A stretch of DNA of 64,000 nucleotides from Rhodohalobacter sp. SW132 (GTDB lineage: Bacteria > Bacteroidota > Rhodothermia > Balneolales > Balneolaceae), in the NCBI RefSeq assembly GCF_003390325.1, contig NZ_QUOK01000001.1, positions 434,001 to 498,000 of the forward strand, given 5' to 3'. This document shows positions 1 through 8,609 of this stretch, one piece after another; the first letter of the stretch is position 1; the number at the start of each line of letters is the position of its first letter. The notes under the pieces are model-generated. The model had not been told where the DNA came from, searched no databases, and was given only the letters and a program-made list of their open reading frames with translations. A program made the position numbers and the translations under genes.

Positions 1-287
1 CCCGGAACCGCGCGTCTGATCTGTTCCACATCTGCCTCGGTAAAACGGATCGGCCGGCCCATCGGCAGGCCGTCGTACGCCATACCGGTCTGACCGCCAT
101 ATACGATGATCACCTGGTTTCCGGCTCCCAGCATTCCATTCAACATGCCGGTACCCAGTCCGCGTCCGAATGCCAATAGAATAATCACAGAAAGTGTACC
201 CCAGCCGATTGCGATAAGCGTAAGTGAGGAGCGCAGTTTCTGGCGATTCAGATCTGCAAAAAATTCAGATATCAGGTTTCGAAACAT
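1..287 (-). CDS. MacB-like ABC transporter permease, N-terminal part (cut by left edge)
   Basis: Reading the minus strand from an ATG at 287 gives a protein beginning MFRNLISEFFADLNRQKLRS, followed by a long hydrophobic helix and then the start of a periplasmic segment containing GRPIRF and EADVEQIR. The same pattern (short cytoplasmic start, one helix, then GRPIRFKEDDVEAMR) is seen in the neighbour at 294-1520, so the two are paralogous FtsX/MacB-type permeases. Only about 95 codons lie in the window; the periplasmic domain and the three C-terminal helices expected of the family must lie to the left. The start is 6 bases past the neighbour's stop, so they are probably co-transcribed. The ATPase partner is not visible and may lie beyond the edge. 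Confidence 0.85.
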   Translation of the reverse strand, partial: MFRNLISEFFADLNRQKLRSSLTLIAIGWGTLSVIILLAFGRGLGTGMLNGMLGAGNQVIIVYGGQTGMAYDGLPMGRPIRFTEADVEQIRRAVP

Positions 288-293
288 ATCAAG

Positions 294-1520
294 TTACCTC
301 AGACAATCTATGATGGTTAGGTTGGCAGCCCGCCAGGCAGGAAGTAAGCCTGCAGCAAACCCGGTAAAGCCGAGTACCGCAAAAGCGATCAATCCAACTT
401 CGGGTGCAAAGTAGGGCGCGCCTACAAAATCTTTAATCGGAATATTCTGCGTAAGCTCCACCAATCCCCAGCCCAGCATATAGCCGGCTGCGGCACCCAT
501 CCCAACTATCACGAACGTCTCCAGGAAAAACTGGCTCATGATGCTGAATTTTGTAGCGCCCACAGAGCGGCGGACCCCGATCTCCTTCATCCGTTCCTGA
601 ACCACTACAAACATGATATTCGCCACACCGATACCGCCCACCGCCAGCGTAAAAAAGCCGATCAGACCAAGAAATCCGTTGATTGCATAAAACATAATAT
701 CGATGAACTCCCAGAAATCATTGGTATCCCAAAGACCGATTGCGTTGCGGTCGGTGGCATCGAACCGGTGTTTTTTGGCTAGCGTGCTGTACACCTGGTC
801 CTGGACCGATTTTGCTACGGCCGGGCTCTCCGGACGATAGATGATATTGTTCAGGAACTGAGTGCCCATCATGGCTGAAAACGTTGTGGCGGGAATAAAG
901 GCCCTGTCGTAATCGCGCTGTGAATAGGAGGAGTTCTGCGTTTTTTCCTCCATCACACCGATCACCGTGAACGGTGTACTTCGCACAAATACCTGCTTCC
1001 CAACCGGGTCTTCATCGCCAAATAAATTCTCAGCGAGTTGATTTCCGAGAAATATCACCCTTCGCTGCTGCTCTACATCAAGTTCATTAAGCCAGCGTCC
1101 GCCCTCCTGTGGAAAAACATTTCGCAGCTCGTTATACACCGGATAAACACCGCCAATCTGTGAATTTCTGCGATTGGTTCCGTTCACGACCGGAAGATTC
1201 TGCATATATTCCGGCGTAACGACTTCAATTTGCGGAATCTCTGCGCGCATCGCCTCCACATCATCCTCCTTGAAGCGGATCGGCCGGCCAATACCATAAC
1301 CTTCGTATGCTTTGGTAGTCTGACCGGGAAACATGATGGCGATCTGATCGCCCATTCCGCGCATATTGAGCACGGTTTGATCGCGGAATCCGAATCCGAA
1401 CGCAAGCAGCAGGATCAGCGTGGCGGTTCCCCACATGATACCGAAGATCGTGAGAAAACTGCGCAAACGCTGCTGGTTCAGGTTGCGGAACAGTTCGGAT
1501 ATGATGGTGATAAGGCGCAT
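294..1520 (-). CDS. MacB-like ABC transporter permease
   Basis: A 408-residue inner-membrane permease. It has one N-terminal helix at about residues 18-45, a large extracytoplasmic domain at about 45-275 (MacB_PCD type, with GRPIRFKEDDVEAMR near its start), and three C-terminal helices in an FtsX-like region containing GGIGVANIMFVVVQERMKEI and GVRRSVGAT. That last region is the typical coupling segment that contacts the ATPase. Family members work with an ATPase and a periplasmic adaptor to move peptides, lipoproteins or drugs across the envelope. The adaptor gene lies just upstream at 1729-2847 and a second permease follows 6 bases downstream. The substrate cannot be told from sequence. Confidence 0.9.
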   Translation of the reverse strand: MRLITIISELFRNLNQQRLRSFLTIFGIMWGTATLILLLAFGFGFRDQTVLNMRGMGDQIAIMFPGQTTKAYEGYGIGRPIRFKEDDVEAMRAEIPQIEVVTPEYMQNLPVVNGTNRRNSQIGGVYPVYNELRNVFPQEGGRWLNELDVEQQRRVIFLGNQLAENLFGDEDPVGKQVFVRSTPFTVIGVMEEKTQNSSYSQRDYDRAFIPATTFSAMMGTQFLNNIIYRPESPAVAKSVQDQVYSTLAKKHRFDATDRNAIGLWDTNDFWEFIDIMFYAINGFLGLIGFFTLAVGGIGVANIMFVVVQERMKEIGVRRSVGATKFSIMSQFFLETFVIVGMGAAAGYMLGWGLVELTQNIPIKDFVGAPYFAPEVGLIAFAVLGFTGFAAGLLPAWRAANLTIIDCLR

Positions 1521-1665
1521 AAAATTAGATTAAACCGTGTTTTGACCCACCCCCGTCCCCTCCCTATCGCGCCCTGAGGGGACTCGATATGGAGGGGAGC
1601 TTCGGAATGAGGTTTTTAACTTAAATCCAATAACTTTTTGGTATAGAATTAGTTCTTTAAGGAGT

Positions 1666-1686
1666 GTCCCCCTTTTGAAGGGGGAC
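1666..1686. repeat. Short GC-rich palindrome in adaptor-permease gap
   Basis: A perfect 7-bp inverted repeat (GTCCCCC, loop TTTTGAA, GGGGGAC) sits in the 208-base gap between the adaptor and permease genes. It resembles the cccct/agggg hairpins of the dispersed repeats at 6905-6922, 8343-8362 and 46322-46338. On the plus strand it is followed by AATTTTTAA, but both flanking genes read minus, so a terminator role is doubtful. The rest of the gap (1521-1665) has more cccc/gggg arms and no reading frame I trust. Confidence 0.4.
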
Positions 1687-1728
1687 AATTTTTAATTAAT
1701 ATTTTCAGTCTGAGTAACCACTAACAAC

Positions 1729-2847
1729 TTACCGGATCGTCAATCTTCTCGGTTCCGGCTCCAGGACGCTGTCACCCACCGCGAGACCGGAAACCACCTC
1801 TATATTAATTGCGTCACTTAACCCAAGCTCTACTTCCCGCTTTTCGCGCTGGCCGGGTTCGGTGCCCGGTATTTCAACCGTTGCCAGGCCATCATTAAAT
1901 TCCACAAGCCGCTCGGGGATGGTTGGCACATCCAATCTGCGGTTGATGATGATATCGGCATTGGCGGAATACCCTGCGCGCAGTCTCACATCACCGGCAT
2001 CTATGATTGTAATTTCGATCGGGAATACGGTGGCGTTATCCTGCTGGCGCGCCTTCAGCGAAATCTTTGAAACTTCGCCGTGAACAATCGAACCGGGCAG
2101 CGCGCCGATTTTGATCTCCACCGGCATCCCTTCTTCAATTTTTCCGACATCGATCTCATCAACCGTACCTTTAAACAGAAGGTTATCCATCCCTGCGATG
2201 CTCATCATTGGAGTTCCGGCCTGGTAGGAGGTCAGCGGCACGATCGGATCACCCTTCTCCACCATTCGCTCAAGAATATAGCCGTCAATCGGGGCACGGA
2301 TGATCGATTCAATTTTGGTATCGCCTATGGTAATGCGTCCGGATTCGAGAAGCTCAAGCCGCTCTTTTGCGATCTGCTCCCGAACGCTCACATCTTCAAC
2401 CCGTTCCTGGATTTGCTCAAATTCCCTGTCAGAAATCAGGTTTCGCTGCTTCATCTGATCCATCCGGCCGAGTTCACGTTCCAGGTTCTGCTTTTCAATA
2501 AATATTCGTTCCAGGCTCCGTTTTGCCTCAGCCAGTTCAATAGGTGTGGGATCCGGACGCACTTCAATCAGCGGATCGCCCTGCCGTACAAACTGGCCCT
2601 CATCCGCATAGATCACATCAACCACGCCGGGTATGATCGATTTTACCTCAATTTCGGTTTCCGGCTCAATCGTGCCGATCGCCAGGGCTTTCTCAACAAT
2701 GGTGCCTGTTTCGACCATCACGGTTGGCTGCGTGTTTTCTGCATCACTGTTGCCCTGGGAGTGTGAGAAGTAAAAATATCCTCCGCCGGCAATTACAAGG
2801 GGAAGAAGAATCCAAAAGAAAAGTCGTTTTTTTGAGCGTGGTGCCAT
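1729..2847 (-). CDS. Periplasmic adaptor subunit (HlyD/MacA family)
   Basis: A 372-residue membrane-fusion protein. Residues about 9-27 form an N-terminal anchor after a basic start. Next come a first lipoyl half (GVVDVIYADEGQFVRQGDPL), a coiled-coil hairpin at about 95-165 rich in charged residues, a second lipoyl half containing RAPIDGYIL, and beta-barrel and membrane-proximal domains. MacA-type adaptors link an inner-membrane ABC transporter to an outer-membrane exit duct and regulate the ATPase. The two permease genes downstream on the same strand support a MacA/MacB-like system. No TolC-like gene is in the window. The ATG at 2847 precedes a normal N-terminus. Confidence 0.9.
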   Translation of the reverse strand: MAPRSKKRLFFWILLPLVIAGGGYFYFSHSQGNSDAENTQPTVMVETGTIVEKALAIGTIEPETEIEVKSIIPGVVDVIYADEGQFVRQGDPLIEVRPDPTPIELAEAKRSLERIFIEKQNLERELGRMDQMKQRNLISDREFEQIQERVEDVSVREQIAKERLELLESGRITIGDTKIESIIRAPIDGYILERMVEKGDPIVPLTSYQAGTPMMSIAGMDNLLFKGTVDEIDVGKIEEGMPVEIKIGALPGSIVHGEVSKISLKARQQDNATVFPIEITIIDAGDVRLRAGYSANADIIINRRLDVPTIPERLVEFNDGLATVEIPGTEPGQREKREVELGLSDAINIEVVSGLAVGDSVLEPEPRRLTIR

Positions 2848-2868
2848 GGTGTGGTTGTCTTTGTTAAA

Positions 2869-2902
2869 GAAATATATCTACCATTACGCTTGCCGTTTCA
2901 AA
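2869..2902 (-). promoter_or_regulatory. Candidate Bacteroidota-type promoter for the adaptor gene
   Basis: On the minus strand a TTTG (2902-2899) is followed after 22 bases by TATATTTC (2876-2869). The Bacteroidota consensus is TTTG, about 19-21 bases, then TAnnTTTG. The -7 element matches 7 of 8 and the spacing is slightly long. It lies about 20 bases before the ATG at 2847. Confidence 0.3.
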
Positions 2903-3085
2903 AGGTTACCGGATTGATAAAAAATGTTAACGGGAGTAGTCTGCGATGACGTTGATGGGGTTTGGAGCTTACAACAAACACTCTGAAATTTTCACTAACA
3001 TTTTCGCGTATCAATTCTCATATTCATCATCTGTTTATGAATGTTGTGTAAGATTACATCAGACAATCCAGTCAAACGGGAGACC

Positions 3086-4474
3086 ATGAGTAAAACAAAA
3101 TTAACCGGCCTCATTCTTGGCATCGTCGGGTTTTGTATTCCGCTGATCATACAGTTTCCGGGGCTTTCTCTGCCGGGACATCTCGCCATGAGTATTTTCA
3201 TTCTCGCCGCCGTTTTCTGGATGTTCGAAACCATCCCGATCTACTCCACATCCATCCTTGTCATTTTCCTGGAGGTGGTTTTACTCAGCGCCGAGGGGTT
3301 CATCAACTTCTCCGGGATGGAGTATTCCCCGGTCCCCTATCAAACCTTCATTGCCACACTGGCCGATCCCATCATCATCCTTTTCCTGGGGGGATTTGTT
3401 CTTGCTGATGCCGCCGTGAAATATAATTTCGACAAGAACATGACCCGCATCCTGCTAAAACCTTTCGGGCAGGATCCGAAATATATTATTCTCGGTTTGA
3501 TGGCGGTCACCGCCGTGCTGTCTGCTTTTATGAGCAACACCGCCACCACCGCGATGATGATTACGGTCGTAATACCGATTCTTGCAAAAACGGAAATGAC
3601 CGATCCGGCCCGGGTCTCTATTGCACTATCGATACCGTTTGCTGCCAATATCGGGGGAGTGGCAACACCGATCGGAACACCGCCAAACGCAGTTGTTATT
3701 GCGGCACTGAATCAGCAGGGAATGAATATCGAATTTGGCAGCTGGATGCTTTATGCGGCTCCGCTGGCTGTTGGCATGCTCTTCTTCGCCTGGTTTCTGC
3801 TTCTCAAACTTCATCCCCCTGCCACCAAAGTAATTCCGCTGGACCTGAAAGGAAAATGGACGCAATCGCCAAAAGCCTACACGCTTTACGTTGTCTTTGG
3901 CCTCACCGTTATATTGTGGATCACTGAAAGTCTGCACGGAATCCGAAGCAGTATTGTGGCACTGCTTCCGGTGGCCGTTCTCACGCTCACAAACACTTTT
4001 GAAAAAGAGGATATTCGAAAACTGCCGTGGGAAGTACTCTGGCTGATTGCCGGCGGAATTTCACTCGGAATTGCGATGAAAGAGACAGGCCTGGCCGACT
4101 GGCTGGTGGGCAGCATCGCCTGGGATCAGATGTCGTACCTGATGCTGCTTGCCGTTTTTGGCATCGTTGCACTGATGCTCTCCAACTTTTTATCAAACAC
4201 GGTAACCGCATCGCTGATGATTCCGCTCGGCATCTCACTGGCTACGTCCGGTATTGTTGGCGGCCCGGCCGGTATGATGATCATCGGGCTGGTGATTGCG
4301 CTCAGCACAAGCTTCGCCATGGTACTGCCGATATCAACCCCGCCAAATGCTATCGCGGTGAGCACCGGCGTAGTAAAAACCAAAGATATGATCGTGGCCG
4401 GAACCATCATCGGCGTTGTGGCGATGGGCATCATCATACTCATGACACGCTTTTACTGGCACTATATCCTTTAA
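3086..4474 (+). CDS. SLC13/DASS-family anion:sodium symporter
   Basis: A polytopic inner-membrane carrier of 463 residues, with about a dozen hydrophobic stretches. Both halves carry the family's substrate/sodium signatures: SNTATTAMM followed by GTPPNAVV in the first half, and SNTVTASLMIP followed by ISTPPNAIA in the second. These inverted-repeat SNT and PPN motifs define the divalent anion:sodium symporters (dicarboxylates, citrate, sulfate). The ATG at 3086 is preferred over an in-frame upstream ATG at 3041 because it has GGGAGA just before it and starts at the usual family position. A two-component pair follows 11 bases later, so it may be in the same transcript. The substrate is not resolved. 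Confidence 0.9.
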   Translation: MSKTKLTGLILGIVGFCIPLIIQFPGLSLPGHLAMSIFILAAVFWMFETIPIYSTSILVIFLEVVLLSAEGFINFSGMEYSPVPYQTFIATLADPIIILFLGGFVLADAAVKYNFDKNMTRILLKPFGQDPKYIILGLMAVTAVLSAFMSNTATTAMMITVVIPILAKTEMTDPARVSIALSIPFAANIGGVATPIGTPPNAVVIAALNQQGMNIEFGSWMLYAAPLAVGMLFFAWFLLLKLHPPATKVIPLDLKGKWTQSPKAYTLYVVFGLTVILWITESLHGIRSSIVALLPVAVLTLTNTFEKEDIRKLPWEVLWLIAGGISLGIAMKETGLADWLVGSIAWDQMSYLMLLAVFGIVALMLSNFLSNTVTASLMIPLGISLATSGIVGGPAGMMIIGLVIALSTSFAMVLPISTPPNAIAVSTGVVKTKDMIVAGTIIGVVAMGIIILMTRFYWHYIL

Positions 4475-4485
4475 ACTGAACCAAT

Positions 4486-4986
4486 ATGAAACCAAAAATT
4501 TATATACTGATTGTTGAAGATGAACCCGAAGTTCTGGACTCCATCGTGAGGGATATCACCGAGTTTGAAGAGCATTTTGAGGTGGAGATGGCCGATACAG
4601 CCGAAGAGGCTGAAGAAATTATCAATGAAATTACAGAAGGAGAAAACCTGATCGGATTGATTTTGTGTGATCACGTTCTGCCGGGCAAAAACGGCGTAGA
4701 ACTGCTGATTGAGATGCAGCAGAACGAAAAAACGAAACCGACCAAAAAAGTGCTGATAACCGGTCAGGCTGGCCTGGAAGAGACCGTTAAAGCGGTAAAC
4801 GAAGCCGATCTGAAACACTACATCGCCAAACCGTGGAAAAAAAGTGAGCTGGTAAAAATTACTCGAAATCTGCTTACGGATTTTGTGATCAATCAGGTTA
4901 AAGATCCTCTGCCCTACATGCAGATTTTGGATATGGAAAAGATCGCGGACCATTTACGAACGAGTGGTGGAATGACGGATCAGTAG
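4486..4986 (+). CDS. Single-domain response regulator
   Basis: A 166-residue CheY-like receiver without a recognisable output domain. Visible active-site residues are the acidic pair E11-D12, phosphoacceptor D62 in CDHVLPGKNG, T92 in LITGQ and K115 in AKPW. The roughly 40 residues after the receiver (ending SGGMTDQ) look like no known DNA-binding domain. It lies between an SLC13 transporter and a histidine kinase at 5019, 32 bases apart, so it is the natural partner of that kinase. Receivers of this kind act by protein interaction or as phosphate relays. Confidence 0.9.
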   Translation: MKPKIYILIVEDEPEVLDSIVRDITEFEEHFEVEMADTAEEAEEIINEITEGENLIGLILCDHVLPGKNGVELLIEMQQNEKTKPTKKVLITGQAGLEETVKAVNEADLKHYIAKPWKKSELVKITRNLLTDFVINQVKDPLPYMQILDMEKIADHLRTSGGMTDQ

Positions 4987-5018
4987 GTTCAAAAAGTGAA
5001 AAGTGAAAAAATTATATC

Positions 5019-6500
5019 ATGAAATTCAGATTGGGATCTCAGTGGCTTGATGACCGTTCTTCGGTAACCCGCCTGCTTCAGCGGGTGCTGGATGAAGAGG
5101 GACCGTCTGATGATTATCTATTCGACCTGGATAAAGATATCACCCTTTTCCACGAGGGTGATACGCTGAATAACATTTATATTCTGCTTGATGGAGTTGT
5201 TCAGCTTTATAAAAAAAAGCCGCATACAGAAAACAATTTCCCTGTATTGGAGCTAAAATCCGGATCACTGATCGGAATTGCAGCATTTACAACAGGACTT
5301 CCATCTCTCACAACCGCAAAAACAATGCAAAAATGCCGGTTTTTGCGGATTCCAAAATCAGACGTTGACGACCTGGTTGCAAAACACCCGCAAATGGGGG
5401 GTTACCTCGACGAACTGATCCTGGCAAATCTCCTGGAGCGATTTCGTCAGAATATCATCCTGCAAATGAAGCTCGATTCTGCAAATAAGCAGCTTAAAGA
5501 TGAGCGAAATGAGGTCAAACAAGCATACCGGGAACTCCAGGAAGCGCAAAATAAGCTGGTACATCAGGAAAAACTGGCGACGCTGGGTCAGCTCGTGGCA
5601 GGATTTGCTCATGAAGTCAATAACCCAACAGCCGCGCTTCTGAGATCCACCGATACGCTTGAACATCACCTCAGAAAATTTATGACACGTTTTTACAACA
5701 ATTCAAGCCCCGGAGATGGCAGTGAATTGAGCTTTTTTGAGAAAGGAAAAAAAGCGGGTTTCCCGGATACCAGCACCACCCGGGAGCGGGCCAGGACATT
5801 GAAGGAAGAATTTCCCAGTCTGCAAAATTCACAAATCCGCCTGATGGCCCAGATGCAGCCAGATCTGATCGATTCATTGAGGAGCGTGTATGCTGAAAAT
5901 TCGGATCGAATTCAGTACTATCTTGATCAGTTTGAGTTTGGCAAAATGTTCCAGAATATTGAGTCGGCAGGTGAGCGTATATCGGGATTGGTTAAATCAC
6001 TGAAAAGTTATAGCCGTGCCGATACGGAAGATCAGTATGAATGGATTGATATCCGCGAAGGCATCCACGATACGCTTCAGCTCACCAGTAACCGCATCAA
6101 ATTTTATGAGATTTATACCGATCTGCCCGATGTTCCCAAAATTCGGGCGGATGCCGCCGGCCTAAACCAGGTCTGGACCAACATCATCCTGAATGCCTCC
6201 GATGTGATGGGAAAAACAGGTTCGCTCGATATCCGATGCGGCAGCAGTGATGATGTAGTTTGGGTTTCGATTCGTGATGATGGCCCCGGAATTGAAGAAG
6301 AAATTCTGGATAAAATTTTTGAACCCAACTTTACCACCAAGAAAACCGGGAAAAAATTCGGGCTCGGACTCGGCCTGTCCATATCAAAAGAGATTGTGAA
6401 TCAGCACGGCGGAACCATTAAAGCTGAAAATGCCGATGAAGGCGGCGCGAGGTTTACGGTGAGGTTGCCAATTGACGGAAACTCCGGGAAAAACGGTTGA
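5019..6500 (+). CDS. Soluble histidine kinase with N-terminal cNMP-binding domain
   Basis: A 493-residue kinase with no membrane segment. Residues about 30-130 form a Crp/cNMP-binding-like beta-barrel (TLFHEGDTLNNIYILLDG, ending RFLRIPKSD). A coiled coil follows at about 150-190. The phosphoacceptor is H198 in FAHEVNNP. The C-terminal ATPase domain shows an N box (NQVWTNIILNASD), DDGPGIEEE and GLGLGLSISKEI. About 100 residues, including a stretch at about 220-255 rich in Ser, Gly and Lys, separate the two dimerisation helices, longer than usual. It should phosphorylate the receiver at 4486-4986. The ligand of the sensory domain is unknown and need not be a cyclic nucleotide. Confidence 0.9.
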   Translation: MKFRLGSQWLDDRSSVTRLLQRVLDEEGPSDDYLFDLDKDITLFHEGDTLNNIYILLDGVVQLYKKKPHTENNFPVLELKSGSLIGIAAFTTGLPSLTTAKTMQKCRFLRIPKSDVDDLVAKHPQMGGYLDELILANLLERFRQNIILQMKLDSANKQLKDERNEVKQAYRELQEAQNKLVHQEKLATLGQLVAGFAHEVNNPTAALLRSTDTLEHHLRKFMTRFYNNSSPGDGSELSFFEKGKKAGFPDTSTTRERARTLKEEFPSLQNSQIRLMAQMQPDLIDSLRSVYAENSDRIQYYLDQFEFGKMFQNIESAGERISGLVKSLKSYSRADTEDQYEWIDIREGIHDTLQLTSNRIKFYEIYTDLPDVPKIRADAAGLNQVWTNIILNASDVMGKTGSLDIRCGSSDDVVWVSIRDDGPGIEEEILDKIFEPNFTTKKTGKKFGLGLGLSISKEIVNQHGGTIKAENADEGGARFTVRLPIDGNSGKNG

Positions 6501-6537
6501 TCTAATTGAGGACATGCCGGACCCCGAACCATTTGAA

Positions 6538-6653
6538 GTCATCCCGGCCCCAGAGCCGGGATCTCCTATTCTCGCTCGAACTACAGATCCAGCTAGTGGC
6601 TAACATTTTTCCACGGCATGGATGGGAGATCGCGGGTCAGGGCCCGCGATGAC
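6538..6653. repeat. 116-bp dispersed palindromic repeat, copy A
   Basis: The element begins GTCATCCCGGCCC and ends GGGCCCGCGATGAC, so its ends are near-perfect inverted repeats. A second copy of exactly the same length is at 14842-14957 with the same ends and the shared internal words GGGATCTCC, CAGATCCA and GATGGGAGATCGCGG. It lies in the 429-base gap between the kinase and the yfcC-like gene and has no coding capacity. It looks like a MITE- or REP-like non-autonomous element. Confidence 0.75.
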
Positions 6654-6679
6654 GTTAGTATGATTATGAGCCAGTTGAA

Positions 6680-6758
6680 GTCATGCCGTGCCCTGACACG
6701 GCATCTCCTATTCCTGCTTGATCTGTATATCCTGCCAGTGGCAAGCCTTCCCAATATC
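6680..6758. repeat. Partial copy of the 116-bp repeat
   Basis: GTCATGCCGTG...ACGGCATCTCCTATTCCTG follows the same pattern as the left half of the elements at 6538 and 14842: an inverted repeat reading GTCATnCCG/CGGnATC, then TCTCC, then a shared CnTGCTnGATCTG stretch. The right terminal repeat is missing. It is a diverged or truncated member next to a complete one. Confidence 0.55.
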
Positions 6759-6762
6759 ACTG

Positions 6763-6926
6763 GGAAAAGGATTTGAAAACTGCGGAACGCAGATTTTCAA
6801 ACCGAGGGGTGCGTTGAGAGGGAAAGGAGTCAGAATGCGACTACAGTTGTGATCAAGGCTCCGATGAACACACCCCTGATTCCTTCGCTGGCGCTTGGAA
6901 TCTGTCCCCTCTTGAGAGGGGATTTT
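6763..6926 (-). repeat. Dispersed structured repeat, second family, copy A
   Basis: Read on the minus strand, this module starts with the hairpin CCCCTCTCAAGAGGGG, passes through CAGCGAAGGAATCAGGGGTG and ends with CACCCCTCGGTTTGAAAATC followed by a CTGCG/CGCAG hairpin and TTTTCAAATCCTTTTCCC. The same order of words appears on the plus strand at 46141-46338. The last 55 bases are nearly identical between the two copies. It ends 4 bases before the stop of the yfcC-like gene. No open frame is credible here. Confidence 0.7.
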
Positions 6927-6929
6927 ATC

Positions 6930-8303
6930 TTACTGATACCCAATCCAAACCGCAATCGCCAGGGCAAGGGAGGCCAAAACCAGAAGTTTCAGGATCAATG
7001 GAGCCACAAACTTAAACCATTTGGCGTAAGGAATTCCGGCCAGGCCGAGGATTCCCATCAGCACGGGGTTGGTCGGTACGATCATGTTCATCAAGCCGTC
7101 GCCAAACTGAAAGGCGAGTACTGCAATCTGGCGGGAAACTCCAACAAGATCCCCGATTGGGGCCATCAGCGGCATCGTCACGAACGCCTGACCGCTGCCG
7201 GAGGGAATGAAAAAGTTCAGAACACTCTGGATAAACAGCATCCCTATGGCTGCAAATTCCGCACCCACACTGGCAAGCGGAGCAGCGAGTGCATTCACAA
7301 CAGTGTGCAGGATCAACCCATCCTCCATCAGAAGTGCAATCGCCCGGGCAAAGCCAATTAATAGCGCGGTTCCGGCGAGTTCTGCCGCACCTTTACTGAA
7401 TGATGAGGCCGTTTTGTTCACGCCCATCCCCGAAATCAGTCCAACCACAATGGCCAGACCGATAAACATCGCGCCCAGCTCCACCAGGTACCAGCCGGCC
7501 GCGGAGATCCCAACAACCAGTCCGATCAGCGCCAGGCCTGTGGCAACCAGTACACCCTTGCGCCGGCCGGACATCTCGGGGTAGGACGATGAGCTATCTT
7601 CAACAACGCCCTCCCCTTCATCCAGGTAGCTGTTTGCGGGATCAATCTGCACCCTGCGTGCGTACTGCCATACATGATGAAAACCGACCATTAAAAACGG
7701 AAGCCCCAGCGCCAGGCGATATCCATACCCGGAAAGTGGCTGAAGGCCCGCCACCTCCTGCGCAATCACCAGCGTAAACGGGTTCATAAACGCAACGCCG
7801 TAGCCAATTCCATAGCCCACCACCAGCGTCCCTATCGCGGTGATAGCGTCCAGTTTCATCGCCGCACAGAGGCTCACCAGGATGATTGCGAAAGGGATAT
7901 ACTCCTCGGCAATTCCAAGCGTGGCGGAGGCGGCTGCAAAGGCGAACATCATCATAAAAATGAGCCAGGCCGGCTGCGTGCCAAAGTTCTGGATTATTCT
8001 TCCAAGCAGCGCATCGATCGAACCGGTATCACGGATCACTTTTATCGAGCCGCCGATAATCAGCACAAAGAAGATGATGCCCTGCGCATCAGCCAGTGCG
8101 CGCGGCACCACGGTCAGCAGCGCCAGCGGACTCAGATATTCTTTCTCGTCAAATTCCGTAAATGTACCGGGCTCCACCACGGTCTGCCCGTGCTCATTTA
8201 CTGTGCTGTCAAATTCGCCGGAGGGCACCAGCCAGGTAAGAACAAGGGCAAACGCCATCAACCCGAACATCAGGACCAGCGTGTGGGGGAGTTTAAATTT
8301 CAT
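6930..8303 (-). CDS. YfcC-family carrier (C4-dicarboxylate/basic amino-acid carrier-like)
   Basis: A 457-residue inner-membrane protein with about 11-12 hydrophobic segments. It begins MKFKLPHTLVLMFGLMAFAL, then WLVPSGEFD, the usual opening of the YfcC / arginine-ornithine antiporter-like family. Other conserved-looking stretches are IIFFVLIIGGS, GIAEEYIPF and PSGSGQAFVTMPLMAPIGD near the end. Known members are proposed to move dicarboxylates or amino acids, but most are uncharacterised. It stands alone between two repeat clusters with no metabolic partner beside it, so the substrate cannot be inferred. Confidence 0.85.
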   Translation of the reverse strand: MKFKLPHTLVLMFGLMAFALVLTWLVPSGEFDSTVNEHGQTVVEPGTFTEFDEKEYLSPLALLTVVPRALADAQGIIFFVLIIGGSIKVIRDTGSIDALLGRIIQNFGTQPAWLIFMMMFAFAAASATLGIAEEYIPFAIILVSLCAAMKLDAITAIGTLVVGYGIGYGVAFMNPFTLVIAQEVAGLQPLSGYGYRLALGLPFLMVGFHHVWQYARRVQIDPANSYLDEGEGVVEDSSSSYPEMSGRRKGVLVATGLALIGLVVGISAAGWYLVELGAMFIGLAIVVGLISGMGVNKTASSFSKGAAELAGTALLIGFARAIALLMEDGLILHTVVNALAAPLASVGAEFAAIGMLFIQSVLNFFIPSGSGQAFVTMPLMAPIGDLVGVSRQIAVLAFQFGDGLMNMIVPTNPVLMGILGLAGIPYAKWFKFVAPLILKLLVLASLALAIAVWIGYQ

Positions 8304-8342
8304 GGTAGTCAGTTTTATGTTCTAAAAGTGTTTTTGGAAATA

Positions 8343-8548
8343 ATCTCCCCTTGAGGGGAGATAATGTGAGCGTCCAGCGAAACATTTGAGGGGTGTCCTT
8401 AGAGCTCGGAAACAGCCAATGAATTTATTAACAACTTTTGCACAGATCAGAGAACACCCCTCACACCAAACCGGATGGTACCGTTTTGGTGATCTCCCCT
8501 CCCCGGGAAAATACACCCGGGACCAGAAAATCACTGGCAGGGGAGATC
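8343..8548. repeat. Cluster of nested palindromes, second repeat family relative
   Basis: The 306-base gap between the yfcC-like and smr genes is almost all inverted repeats. ATCTCCCC/GGGGAGAT lies at 8343-8362. GATCTCCCCT at 8491-8500 pairs with AGGGGAGATC at 8539-8548, enclosing CCCGGG/CCCGGG and CCAG/CTGG pairs. ACCAAACCGG pairs imperfectly with CCGTTTTGGT around 8465-8490. The words CCAGCGAAACATTTGAGGGGTG resemble CCAGCGAAGGAATCAGGGGTG of the repeat at 6763-6926, so this is probably a diverged member of that family. Confidence 0.55.
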
Positions 8549-8555
8549 TTTTAAA

Positions 8556-8588
8556 AAACCTCCAAGGTTTTTGAAACCTTGGAGGTTT
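8556..8588 (-). terminator. Strong hairpin terminator after the smr gene
   Basis: A perfect 15-bp inverted repeat (arms 8556-8570 and 8574-8588, three-base loop) reads AAACCTCCAAGGTTT and its complement. On the minus strand it is followed by TTTTTTAA, and the smr stop codon is only about 20 bases upstream, as expected for an intrinsic terminator. The palindrome may itself be a dispersed repeat. Confidence 0.7.
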
Positions 8589-8609
8589 CATTTGAGGTTT
8601 TAAAAACGA

